From positions 1 through 15,591 of the forward strand of contig JAHHRW010000022.1 of NCBI GenBank assembly GCA_020025575.1: a stretch of DNA of 15,591 bases, read 5' to 3'. The notes under the pieces are model-generated. The model was not told where the DNA came from. It saw only the letters and a program-made list of their open reading frames with translations, and ran no database searches. Shown piece after piece: positions 5,357 through 11,807 of the stretch. The position numbers and the translations under genes are program-made. Origin of the DNA: Oscillospiraceae bacterium. GTDB lineage: Bacteria > Bacillota > Clostridia > Oscillospirales > Oscillospiraceae. Numbering within the stretch: the stretch's first letter is position 1; every line of letters begins with the position of its first letter.

Positions 5357-6131
5357 TATCGCGCAGTATATCGAATCCATTGCCCCCAGCTGCATGGCAG
5401 AAAGCTGGGACAATGTGGGGCTGCTCTGCGGCAGAAAAGATCAGCCGGTCCATAAAATTCTGGTGGCCCTCGACCCTTTTCTACAGGTTTGCCACGAGGC
5501 TGTGGAAATCGGTGCCGATCTTCTGGTGACCCACCATCCCATGATCTTTACACCCCTGAAATCCATCACCGAAGACACAGAGCCCGGTGCCTGCGCCATG
5601 CTTTTGATGGAGCACGGCATTGCCGCCATCAACGCCCACACCAATCTGGATTTGGCACCGGGGGGTGTCAACGATGTTCTTGCCCAGACACTGGGGCTTT
5701 CGGACATTACCGTTCTAAACCCAGTAGGCAGCGATGCCAATGGCTCCCCCTACGGGCTGCTGCGCAGCGGCACGGTGTCCCCTGCTCCCCTCTCTGATTT
5801 TCTTGCACAGGTCAAAAGCGCTTTGGGCACCCCGGTTTTGCGGTATGTGGACGGTGGAAAAACCGTCTGCAAGGTGGCTGTGGGCGGCGGCTCCTGCGGC
5901 AGTGAGCTGATGGAGGCGGTGCAGGCAGGATGTGACACATTCATCACCGCCGACATCAAATACAACCAGTTCTGGGATGCCCAATATCTGGGACTGAACC
6001 TCATTGACGCTGGGCACTTCTACACAGAAAATCCGGCCGCAAAGATGCTTGCTGAAAAATTACAGCACACTTTCCCGGAAATTCAGGTGGAATTTTCCCA
6101 AAATCACACCGATTGCATGAAATTCTTTTGA
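5340..6131 (+). CDS. Nif3-like dinuclear metal centre protein (DUF34)
   Basis: The 263-residue protein matches the Nif3/YbgI/YqfO family, which binds two metal ions and is often called GTP cyclohydrolase I type 2, though its physiological role is unsettled. It begins VHDIAQYIESIAPSCMAESWDNVGLLCG (normal: ...A..WDNVGL..G). Metal-ligand signatures are THHPMIF (His65-His66), AHTNLD (His100, Asp104) and, near the C-terminus, DAGHFYTE (His226, Glu230). It lacks the PII-like insertion of the longer, about 370-residue homologues and so resembles the short E. coli YbgI form. Start: ATG 5340 with GGAGG at 5327-5331, inside the end of trmK, implying translational coupling. No terminator is evident after it. 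Confidence 0.92.
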   Translation: MATVHDIAQYIESIAPSCMAESWDNVGLLCGRKDQPVHKILVALDPFLQVCHEAVEIGADLLVTHHPMIFTPLKSITEDTEPGACAMLLMEHGIAAINAHTNLDLAPGGVNDVLAQTLGLSDITVLNPVGSDANGSPYGLLRSGTVSPAPLSDFLAQVKSALGTPVLRYVDGGKTVCKVAVGGGSCGSELMEAVQAGCDTFITADIKYNQFWDAQYLGLNLIDAGHFYTENPAAKMLAEKLQHTFPEIQVEFSQNHTDCMKFF

Positions 6132-6139
6132 TAAACGGT

Positions 6140-6169
6140 TGATTTCTTCCTAATGAATATGATAAAATA
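6140..6169 (+). promoter_or_regulatory. Extended -10 promoter of yebC
   Basis: TTGATT (6140-6145) is followed after 18 bp by TAAAAT (6164-6169), which is preceded by TGA (6161-6163), an extended -10 element. A short GGGC/GCCC hairpin lies in the leader near 6185-6195. Confidence 0.7.
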
Positions 6170-6221
6170 AATTGAGATTTTTGCGGGCAGCGCCCGAAAC
6201 TATAGAAGGGAAGATTGAACC

Positions 6222-6959
6222 ATGTCTGGACATTCCAAATGGCATAACATCCAAAAGACCAAGGGCGCACAGGACGCAAAGCGTGCTGCAGCCTTTACCA
6301 AGATTGCAAAAGAAATCATCGTTGCTGTAAAGGAAGGCGGCGGTATCACCGATCCCAACAACAACTCCCGTCTGGCAACTGTCATCACCAAGGCTAAGGC
6401 TGCCAATATGCCCAACGACAACATCAAGCGTTGTCTGGAGAAGGCTGCCGGTTCCGGCACCGGCGACAACTACGATACCATCACCTACGAAGGCTACGGC
6501 CCCGGCGGTGTTGCCGTCATCGTTGAGACCATGACCGACAACCGCAACCGTACCGCCGGCAACATGCGCCACCACTTCGACAAGTTCGGCGGCAACCTGG
6601 GTGCTACCGGCTGCGTGGGTTGGAGCTTTGACAAGAAGGGTGTTCTGGTCATCGATAACGAGGACGAGGATTACGAAGAGGACACCGTGATGATGGATGC
6701 CATGGATTGCGGCGCAGATGACTTTGAGGCTGAGGATACCTGCTTCACCATCTACACCGATCCTGACGATTTCAACACCGTTGCTGACGCCATGACTGGC
6801 AAGGGTTACGGTTTCGCTTCCGCTCAGATTGAGATGGTTCCCCAGAACTATCAGAAACTGGAAACCGAAGAACAGCGCCAGCTGATGGAAAAGCTCATCG
6901 ATACCATGGAAGATGACGACGATGTGCAGAATGTCTGGCACAACTGGGATCAGGACTAA
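6222..6959 (+). CDS. yebC: YebC/PmpR-family protein
   Basis: The 245-residue product opens with the invariant MSGHSKWHNIQKTKGAQDAKRAAAF. It then shows FTKIAKEI, the Asp/Asn-rich NNNSRLATVITKAKAANMP, YEGYGPGGVAVIVE, and TAGNMRHHFDKFGGNLGATG, followed by GWSFDKKG. Length and domain order (three-domain TACO1/YebC fold) are canonical. Family members were long annotated as transcriptional regulators; more recent work on YebC and mitochondrial TACO1 points to translation, relieving ribosome stalling at proline-rich or difficult stretches. The ribosome binding site GAAGGGAA precedes ATG 6222 by about 9 nt. It has its own promoter and terminator, so it appears monocistronic. The acidic C-terminal region (EDEDYEED, EDDDDVQ) is within family variation. 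Confidence 0.96.
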   Translation: MSGHSKWHNIQKTKGAQDAKRAAAFTKIAKEIIVAVKEGGGITDPNNNSRLATVITKAKAANMPNDNIKRCLEKAAGSGTGDNYDTITYEGYGPGGVAVIVETMTDNRNRTAGNMRHHFDKFGGNLGATGCVGWSFDKKGVLVIDNEDEDYEEDTVMMDAMDCGADDFEAEDTCFTIYTDPDDFNTVADAMTGKGYGFASAQIEMVPQNYQKLETEEQRQLMEKLIDTMEDDDDVQNVWHNWDQD

Positions 6960-6980
6960 CCTGTCATTGTATATTGCAAA

Positions 6981-7018
6981 ACCGCTGCACCCCCTGAGGG
7001 ATGCAGCGGTCTTTTTTA
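6981..7018 (+). terminator. Intrinsic terminator of yebC, overlapping the DUF624 stop
   Basis: A 9-bp stem (6981-6989 with 7002-7010) with an additional CCC/GGG pairing inside the loop is followed by CTTTTTTATT. On the opposite strand the trailing TTTTG is weaker but could serve the convergent DUF624 gene, whose stop codon (7016-7018) lies inside the T-run. Confidence 0.9.
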
Positions 7019-7642
7019 TTCGGTTTCTTCCGTTTCTTCTTCCATATAGGCCCGGAACACCGGCTCAATGATCCATGTGCAAATGAGCCCCAGCACCGCC
7101 GGCAGGAAAATAAAAGGCACCCAAAACCGGATACACAGATACCCTGCCAGCACCGTCACGATCCCCAGAATCATGGTGCGGGGAAGGTGGGCAAGGGCGA
7201 GTTTCACCGCCGTGATCTGTAACTGTCCAATGGAGAAGGTAAATCGGGAAAGCAGCGGCAGTACCCATCCGGCAATTCCCACCACAACGGTCAGCAGCAA
7301 CAGCATTGCCGTGGTGAGTGCCACGGATGCATCGGTAACAGCCACATGGTTCCCATAGGCTTTCACCAACAGATACCCCAACCAAACAATTGCCGACCAC
7401 AGCAGCACGCTCAAGGTTGCCGGAACAAATTCCCGCTTTGCCGTTCGGAAATACCTTGCAAACATCTGGCGGTCATGGCCACGAACGCACCGGGCGCAGC
7501 AATCGTACAGCGCTGTGGTGGTCGCTCCTATGGTAATCACAGGAAGGGAGCACACAAACCATATGCCGCTGAGCAGGAACACATCCGCGATGTAGTCAAA
7601 GGGTTTCCATATCCAGTTTTCATTGCTAAAAAATCTTGCCAT
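7016..7642 (-). CDS. DUF624 (YesL-like) membrane protein
   Basis: The 208-residue integral membrane protein of the YesL/DUF624 family opens MARFFSNENWIWKPFDYIADVFLLS and then shows the diagnostic CSLPVITIGATTTALYD (31-47) and CVRGHD. Hydrophobic segments at about 15-40, 76-97, 108-131, 155-176 and 178-193 give roughly five membrane spans; the tail is acidic (EEETEETE). Family function is unknown, but genes of this type recur beside CUT1 sugar ABC transporters (yes and lpl clusters in Bacillus), which fits the locus to the right. I chose the ATG at 7642 because GGAGG lies five bases upstream and the start then matches the family; the frame stays open to an ATG at 7696. The start region overlaps a 31-codon micro-ORF by 17 bp, so translation may be coupled. 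Confidence 0.88.
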   Translation of the reverse strand: MARFFSNENWIWKPFDYIADVFLLSGIWFVCSLPVITIGATTTALYDCCARCVRGHDRQMFARYFRTAKREFVPATLSVLLWSAIVWLGYLLVKAYGNHVAVTDASVALTTAMLLLLTVVVGIAGWVLPLLSRFTFSIGQLQITAVKLALAHLPRTMILGIVTVLAGYLCIRFWVPFIFLPAVLGLICTWIIEPVFRAYMEEETEETE

Positions 7643-7721
7643 ATTCCTCCACAAGCCCCGGAATGATTTCTGCCAGTTTTTCTGCCAGCGCCGCATAGCC
7701 CTTCTTCGTCAAATGCATCAT
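7626..7721 (-). CDS. 31-residue micro-ORF upstream of DUF624, SGNH-hydrolase-tail-like
   Basis: Two consecutive ATG codons (7721-7716) with AGGA (7733-7730) eight bases upstream open a 31-codon frame ending in TAG at 7626. The product contains HLTKKGYAALAEKLAEII, an amphipathic helix strongly reminiscent of the C-terminal end of SGNH/GDSL hydrolases, where an (D-x-x)H-L-T-x-x-G-Y motif carries the catalytic His. The frame stays open a further 16 codons upstream, beyond the predicted transcription start, before a stop. Two readings are possible: a small leader protein coupled to DUF624, or a remnant of a deleted esterase gene that now supplies the leader. The absence of the catalytic Ser block rules out an active enzyme from this fragment. 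Confidence 0.45.
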   Translation of the reverse strand: MMHLTKKGYAALAEKLAEIIPGLVEEYGKIF

Positions 7722-7769
7722 GTGTTTTTTCCTAAATGGACTGCCTTTTGTCGCATCTGATTTATGCAT

Positions 7770-7798
7770 ATCATACCACAATATTCGTCATATGTCAC
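7770..7798 (-). promoter_or_regulatory. Divergent promoter for the micro-ORF and DUF624
   Basis: On the minus strand GTGACA (7798-7793) and TATGAT (7775-7770) are 17 bp apart, and TGG directly precedes the -10, giving an extended -10. Transcription would begin near 7763, about 40 nt before the micro-ORF start. Confidence 0.65.
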
Positions 7799-7810
7799 TA
7801 GTATGTGGTA
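7774..7810. promoter_or_regulatory. Operator-like inverted repeat in the divergent promoter
   Basis: TACCACA (7774-7780) and TGTGGTA (7804-7810) form a perfect 7-bp inverted repeat with a 23-bp spacer (arm centres 30 bp apart), overlapping the minus-strand promoter and lying just upstream of the plus-strand one. The left arm runs into CACAATATTCGTC (7777-7789), which agrees at 8 of 10 arm positions with CACAA-N3-TTGTG found at the binding-protein promoter. A regulator, plausibly the RpiR protein encoded next door, could bind here. Confidence 0.4.
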
Positions 7811-7833
7811 AAAGTTTTCGTACTTATTGCATG

Positions 7834-7862
7834 TTGAAAATCCATTTCCGCTGTGATACTAT
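7834..7862 (+). promoter_or_regulatory. Promoter of the epimerase-rpiR unit
   Basis: TTGAAA (7834-7839) and TACTAT (7857-7862) are 17 bp apart, with TGA preceding the -10 as an extended element. The 8-bp palindrome TGATATCA (7862-7869) overlaps the last base of the -10. Confidence 0.75.
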
Positions 7863-7916
7863 GATATCAAGAAAATCAGGGGCGCCCTGAATTTATGATT
7901 AGGAGGCACTTTCATT

Positions 7917-9119
7917 ATGGATCGAGAAAAACTTCTACAAGCGCAAAGCTGGATTCGTTCCCAGCTGGATACTTGTGCAGATTTCTGGCTAAAAAATGGT
8001 ATGGATCACGAGCACGGCGGTGTTTACACCTGTCTTGACCGAGAAGGCAAGGTTTTCTCCACCGACAAGAGCGTGTGGATGCAGGGACGCTGCGGATGGA
8101 TCTTTGCATGGCTGTGTCATGTATATGGCAAGCGCCCTGAGTGGATGGAGGCAAGCAAAAGCTGTCTGGACTTTATGGAAAAGTATTGCATCAACCGGGA
8201 GGCCGGCGACCGCATGTACTTCACCGTCACCGAGGACGGCAAGCCCCTGCGTCAGCGCCGCTATTATTTCTCCGAGGCGTTCTATGCCATGGCAAATGCA
8301 GAATACTATGGCCTCACCGGGCAGAAGGAATACCTGGACCGGGCTCTGAAGGCATACAATATTTATTGGGATCTGTGGCACGGTGCCCCCGACCCCACCG
8401 GGCTGGGCCCCAAGACCATTCCCGAGACCCGTACCGGCCGCGCATTTGGCCTGCCCATGATTTATTTGAATGTGACCAGCGTCTTCCAGCGTGTTGACCC
8501 GGAAAACAAGTCCCTATACGAAGAACGCGCCAACGCCTGCGTGGAGGATATCTTCAAGTACCATGTCCATCCGGAACTGAAATGCGTGCTTGAAAATGTG
8601 GGCCCCAACGGCGAAGCCCGTCTGAACTACACCGAGGGGCGTGTGGTAAACCCCGGACACGATATCGAGGGCGTGTGGTTCCTGCTGGAGCATGCCAAGC
8701 GCACAGCAAACACCGAACTGATTGGCAAGGCAGAGGAGATTTTCAACTGGGCGATCACCGCAGGCTGGGACAAAGAATACGGGGGACTATTGTATTTTGT
8801 GGATGCCATGGGCATGCCGCCTGAGTCCTACGAGCATGATATGAAACTGTGGTGGCCCCACAATGAAATCCTGATTTCCTCTATGATGCTCTACCGGGAT
8901 ACCGGAAAGGAAGAATACTTAGATTGGTTCTATCAGACCCTGGATTACTGCAAGACCTATCTGGCAGACGAAAAATACGGCGAATGGTACGGCTATCTGC
9001 GCCGTGACGGCAAACCCACAATGCCCCCGTGCAAGGGTTCTACCTTCAAGGGTCCCTTCCATCTGCCCAGAATGCTCAGCATGGTGGATTCCATGATTAC
9101 AGAAATTTTAAACCAGTAA
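7917..9119 (+). CDS. N-acylglucosamine 2-epimerase (AGE/renin-binding-protein type)
   Basis: The 400-residue enzyme belongs to the AGE superfamily of (alpha/alpha)6-barrel epimerases and most likely interconverts N-acetylmannosamine and N-acetylglucosamine in the cytosol. Motifs along the chain are KSVWMQGRCGWIFA (51-64), RYYFSEAFYAMANAEYY (115-131), NPGHDIEGVWFLLEHA (245-260), KEYGGLLYFVDA (286-297), MKLWWPHNEILIS (309-321), YGEWYGYLRRDGK (354-366) and FKGPFHLPRML (377-387). His248 and His382 sit at the positions I recall for the two catalytic histidines of mammalian AGE. The MKLWWPH and FKG.FH.PR stretches favour AGE over cellobiose 2-epimerase, a family relative. AGGAGG (7901-7906) fixes the start. 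rpiR follows 12 bp downstream in the same transcript, and nanA nearby supports a sialic-acid role. Confidence 0.93.
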   Translation: MDREKLLQAQSWIRSQLDTCADFWLKNGMDHEHGGVYTCLDREGKVFSTDKSVWMQGRCGWIFAWLCHVYGKRPEWMEASKSCLDFMEKYCINREAGDRMYFTVTEDGKPLRQRRYYFSEAFYAMANAEYYGLTGQKEYLDRALKAYNIYWDLWHGAPDPTGLGPKTIPETRTGRAFGLPMIYLNVTSVFQRVDPENKSLYEERANACVEDIFKYHVHPELKCVLENVGPNGEARLNYTEGRVVNPGHDIEGVWFLLEHAKRTANTELIGKAEEIFNWAITAGWDKEYGGLLYFVDAMGMPPESYEHDMKLWWPHNEILISSMMLYRDTGKEEYLDWFYQTLDYCKTYLADEKYGEWYGYLRRDGKPTMPPCKGSTFKGPFHLPRMLSMVDSMITEILNQ

Positions 9120-9131
9120 GGATGCGATACA

Positions 9132-9995
9132 ATGCCCCCGGAACATCGAAGCGTATTTGAAAAAATCAGCAGCGAATACTACGCCCTCACATCATCGGAA
9201 AAGAAGGTGGCCGACTTCGCTCTCTCCAACCAAGGCGGCACACAGTTTATGTCCATTTCCGAGTTGGCAGATGCCAGCGGTGTAGCTGAGGCAACGATTT
9301 CCCGTTTCTGCCGCCGGCTGGGCTACAAAGGGTATAATGCATTTAAGCTGGCTGTGGCCAAATCATCTCCCCACCCACAGCCCTGGGACAATCCCCTGTC
9401 CGGTGAAGTCACCGCAGAGGATTCTCTGGAAAACATCTGTAAAAAACTCTTCACTGCTGAGACGGAAGCCATGGCACAAACCATGGAACTGCTGAGTCTG
9501 GATGCCGTGCGGGAGGCCGCCGCCATGCTGCACAGTGCCCGTCGGGTCATATGCATGGGGCAGGGTGGCTCTCTGCTCATCGCCAACGAGGCAGCGCACC
9601 TGTTTTCGACCTTCAGCAATAAGTTCACAAGTATTGGCGACTCCCACCTGCAGGCCATGACTGCTGCCACCATGGACCCGGAGGACATCATTTTCTTCTT
9701 CTCCTACTCCGGCTCCACCAAGGAAATGGTGAAAACACTGACGCTGGCCCGGGAGCAGCACGGCAAGGTGATTTTGGTGACACGATTCCCCAATTCTCCC
9801 GGCGCAGCGCTATCTGATGTGGTGCTCCAATGCGGCGCCAATGAAAATTCTTTGCAAACTGGCTCTATTGCCGCAAGAATCGCCCAGATGTATCTGTTGG
9901 ATATCCTGTTTTCAGAGTTTTCCCGGAAGGATCTGGATCAGTGTCAAAAAGTCCGCAGACGCATTGCGGATGCCTTGGCCGATCGGCACGTTTGA
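9132..9995 (+). CDS. RpiR-family transcriptional regulator (HTH plus SIS domain)
   Basis: The 287-residue protein has an N-terminal RpiR-type helix-turn-helix: TSSEKKVADFALSN, then MSISELADASGVAEATISRFCRRLGYKGYNAFK at about 40-72. A C-terminal SIS phosphosugar-binding domain spans about 135-262, with VICMGQGGSLLIANEAAHLF and the phosphate loop FSYSGSTKEM (190-199). Proteins of this build, including NanR of several Firmicutes and vibrios, respond to amino-sugar phosphates. Its place between the epimerase and the transporter-lyase unit suggests local control of both promoters; the ligand is unknown. Its ribosome binding site (AAGGA) overlaps the epimerase stop codon, so translation is probably coupled. 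A strong terminator follows six bases after the stop. Confidence 0.93.
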   Translation: MPPEHRSVFEKISSEYYALTSSEKKVADFALSNQGGTQFMSISELADASGVAEATISRFCRRLGYKGYNAFKLAVAKSSPHPQPWDNPLSGEVTAEDSLENICKKLFTAETEAMAQTMELLSLDAVREAAAMLHSARRVICMGQGGSLLIANEAAHLFSTFSNKFTSIGDSHLQAMTAATMDPEDIIFFFSYSGSTKEMVKTLTLAREQHGKVILVTRFPNSPGAALSDVVLQCGANENSLQTGSIAARIAQMYLLDILFSEFSRKDLDQCQKVRRRIADALADRHV

Positions 9996-10000
9996 TTTGA

Positions 10001-10028
10001 AAAAGCCCCCGGACAGGGGGCTTTTTTA
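10001..10028 (+). terminator. Intrinsic terminator after rpiR
   Basis: A perfect 10-bp stem, AAAAGCCCCC with GGGGGCTTTT (10001-10010 and 10016-10025), is followed by more T. It separates the epimerase-rpiR transcript from the transporter operon. The next 160 bp (10030-10190) is AT-rich with no gene that I can see. Confidence 0.95.
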
Positions 10029-10191
10029 TTTGTATCATCACGGTCCATGGTACTTCCCCACACCGAAAAATGGCATAGACAATTTAACCAAATTTCCGAT
10101 GTCGAAAAAGATTGAAAGACAGTTTTCATTGTGCGACTTGCAACAAATTTCCATATACCGCTTATTTTGAAATAAATTTTACTCTAAGGCG

Positions 10192-10220
10192 TTGACTTTT
10201 CTGTTCAAATTCGCTAATAT
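10192..10220 (+). promoter_or_regulatory. Promoter of the binding protein-permease-nanA operon
   Basis: TTGACT (10192-10197) and TAATAT (10215-10220) are 17 bp apart, making this one of the strongest promoters in the window. The start is expected near 10227, leaving a leader of about 60 nt. Confidence 0.85.
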
Positions 10221-10235
10221 GTGTATGGTTCGAAA

Positions 10236-10248
10236 CACAACTATTGTG
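10236..10248. promoter_or_regulatory. Operator-like palindrome CACAA-CTA-TTGTG
   Basis: A perfect 5-bp inverted repeat with a 3-bp centre lies about 10 bp past the expected transcription start, the classic place for a repressor to block elongation or initiation. A degenerate relative occurs in the divergent promoter at 7777-7789. The neighbouring RpiR regulator is the obvious candidate ligand-dependent binder, by inference. Confidence 0.45.
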
Positions 10249-10285
10249 ATTATAAACCAAAACAAACATTATGTAGGAGGCTATT

Positions 10286-11647
10286 ATGAAAAAGTTAATT
10301 GCACTTGCACTGGCTTTGATCATGGTAATGAGCTTGGGTGCTTGTACTGTGACCAACACAGATTCCACCACCGCCACCGACGGCAAGACCCCTGTGTCTA
10401 CTGACGGCACCGGCGATACCACTGCCGCTGCTGCTCCTGTTGAAATTTCTCTGTGGACATATCCCATCGGCAAGTGGGGCGACCAGGCCACTGTCAATGA
10501 GCTGCTGGCCAGCTTCAGCGAAGCTTACCCCAACATCAAAGTCAATGTTGAGTACCTGACCTATCAGGACGGCGACGACAAGGTAAACACCGCGATCGAA
10601 GGCAATGCCGCTCCCGACCTGATCATGGAAGGCCCCGAGCGTCTGGTTGCCAACTGGGGCGCAAAGGGTAAGATGGTCGACCTTTCCGACCTGTGGACCG
10701 ACGAGACCAAGGCTGACATCGAGGCAAACAACGCTGCTGTGGCAGCTGCCTGTAAGTGGACCGACGGTGCTTACTACGAGTACCCCCTGTGCATGACCAC
10801 CCACTGCATGGCCATCAACAAGACCGTCTTTGAGAAGGCCGGCGCTATGCAGTACATCAACGCAGAAACCCACACCTGGACCACCGAAAACTTCCTGAAG
10901 GCAGTTCAGGCTGTCTATGACGCTGGTTACGAGAACGTCGGCGCAGTCTTCTGCGGCGGCCAGGGCGGCGACCAGGGCACCCGTGCCATCGTCAACAATC
11001 TGTACAGCGGTCACTTCACCAATGAAGATTTCTCCGGCTACACCATCAACACCCCCGAAAACATCCAGGCTCTGGAAACTCTGGTAAAGCAGGATGGCAT
11101 CAACTTCGACCCCGCTATCGTTGGCGGTGACGAAATCACTCTGTTCCGTAACGGCACCCTGCAGATGGCTTTCTGCTGGAACATCGGCGAGCAGCTCAAG
11201 AGCGAGAATGCTGAGGCCGGCCGTACCAACAACGGCGACGAAATCATGTTTATGGCATTCCCCTCTGACGACAATGTTCCCGAGCTGTGCGGCGGCATCT
11301 GGGGCTTCGGCGTGTTTAACAACGGCGACGATGCCAAGATCGAGGCTGCTAAGACCTTCATCAAGTACATGTGCGACGAAAACCCCACCGCTGCTGTTAA
11401 GGCTTCCAACTTCTTCCCTGTCAAGGCTTCCGTTAAGGATGTTTACGCAGGCGAGACTTCCGAGACTGTGATGAACGAGTACAGCAAGCTGTCCGGTTTC
11501 CTGGGTGCATACTACCAGGTCATCCCCGGTTGGGCAACTGCACGTACCGAGTGGTGGAACATGCTGCAGAAGGTCGGCGCTGGCGAAGACATCGCAGCTG
11601 CTGTCGCTGCTTTTGACACCAACGCGAACGCTGCAACCGCTGGCTAA
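10286..11647 (+). CDS. Sugar ABC transporter substrate-binding lipoprotein
   Basis: The 453-residue extracytoplasmic binding protein has a lipoprotein signal: MKK, a hydrophobic core, and the lipobox LGAC with the acylated Cys at position 20. A Thr/Ala-rich tether (21-51) leads to the family 1 carbohydrate-binding fold, beginning VEISLWTYPIGKWGDQ and continuing AYPNIKVNVEYLTYQDGDDKV, APDLIMEG, and later EITLFRNGTLQMAFCWNIGEQ, ELCGGIWGFGVF and AAKTFIKYM. This belongs with CUT1-type systems. Cotranscription with nanA suggests sialic acid or a derivative as ligand, as for the SAT2/SAT3-type ABC systems of streptococci and Ruminococcus, but the ligand cannot be read from sequence. TAGGAGG (10274-10280) fixes the ATG. 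Codon use is highly optimised. A hairpin pair follows the gene. Confidence 0.9.
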   Translation: MKKLIALALALIMVMSLGACTVTNTDSTTATDGKTPVSTDGTGDTTAAAAPVEISLWTYPIGKWGDQATVNELLASFSEAYPNIKVNVEYLTYQDGDDKVNTAIEGNAAPDLIMEGPERLVANWGAKGKMVDLSDLWTDETKADIEANNAAVAAACKWTDGAYYEYPLCMTTHCMAINKTVFEKAGAMQYINAETHTWTTENFLKAVQAVYDAGYENVGAVFCGGQGGDQGTRAIVNNLYSGHFTNEDFSGYTINTPENIQALETLVKQDGINFDPAIVGGDEITLFRNGTLQMAFCWNIGEQLKSENAEAGRTNNGDEIMFMAFPSDDNVPELCGGIWGFGVFNNGDDAKIEAAKTFIKYMCDENPTAAVKASNFFPVKASVKDVYAGETSETVMNEYSKLSGFLGAYYQVIPGWATARTEWWNMLQKVGAGEDIAAAVAAFDTNANAATAG

Positions 11648-11683
11648 TTGAAGCGAAACCGTAACCATATCACATAACAAAGT

Positions 11684-11717
11684 GCCCCTTCCCTCTGTGT
11701 TGAGCGAGGGGAGGGGC
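11684..11717 (+). repeat. Stable intercistronic hairpin 1
   Basis: GCCCCTTCCCTC (11684-11695) pairs over 12 positions with GAGGGGAGGGGC (11706-11717), one pair being G-U, around a 10-nt loop. No T-run follows, so it would protect the 3' end of the binding-protein message or slow the polymerase rather than terminate fully. Confidence 0.85.
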
Positions 11718-11729
11718 ATTGGACTGGGT

Positions 11730-11787
11730 AGAGGTGAAAGTGAAAGGCGAAGATTTCGTTTCTTTTTCACTTTTCACTTTTGCCTCT
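11730..11787 (+). repeat. Long intercistronic hairpin 2 with GTGAAA/TTTTCAC repeats
   Basis: Positions 11730-11753 pair with 11764-11787 over 24 positions with one mismatch (C-A) and a few G-U pairs, leaving a loop of about 10 nt. The arms are built from short direct repeats (GTGAAA twice on the left, TTTTCAC twice on the right). It ends about 20 bp before the permease TTG start. It could be a repetitive, REP- or MITE-like insertion; a copy elsewhere in the genome cannot be checked here. Confidence 0.8.
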
Positions 11788-11807
11788 GAATCGAAAGGGG
11801 GATCTCC

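Noticed and set aside
7643..7696. Longer start (226 residues) for DUF624
   Set aside because: ATG 7642 has a GGAGG five bases upstream and yields the family-typical N-terminus; the extension is Arg/Lys/Trp-rich and lies over the micro-ORF.
10221..10248. Catabolite-repression (cre) site at the transporter promoter, around the TTCGAA sequence
   Set aside because: Spacing and arms do not match the TGNAANCGNTTNCA consensus; only the simple CACAA/TTGTG palindrome is supported.
11684..11717. Intrinsic terminator between binding-protein and permease genes
   Set aside because: The stem is strong but there is no T-run after it, and the permeases need transcription from upstream since no promoter is evident between them.
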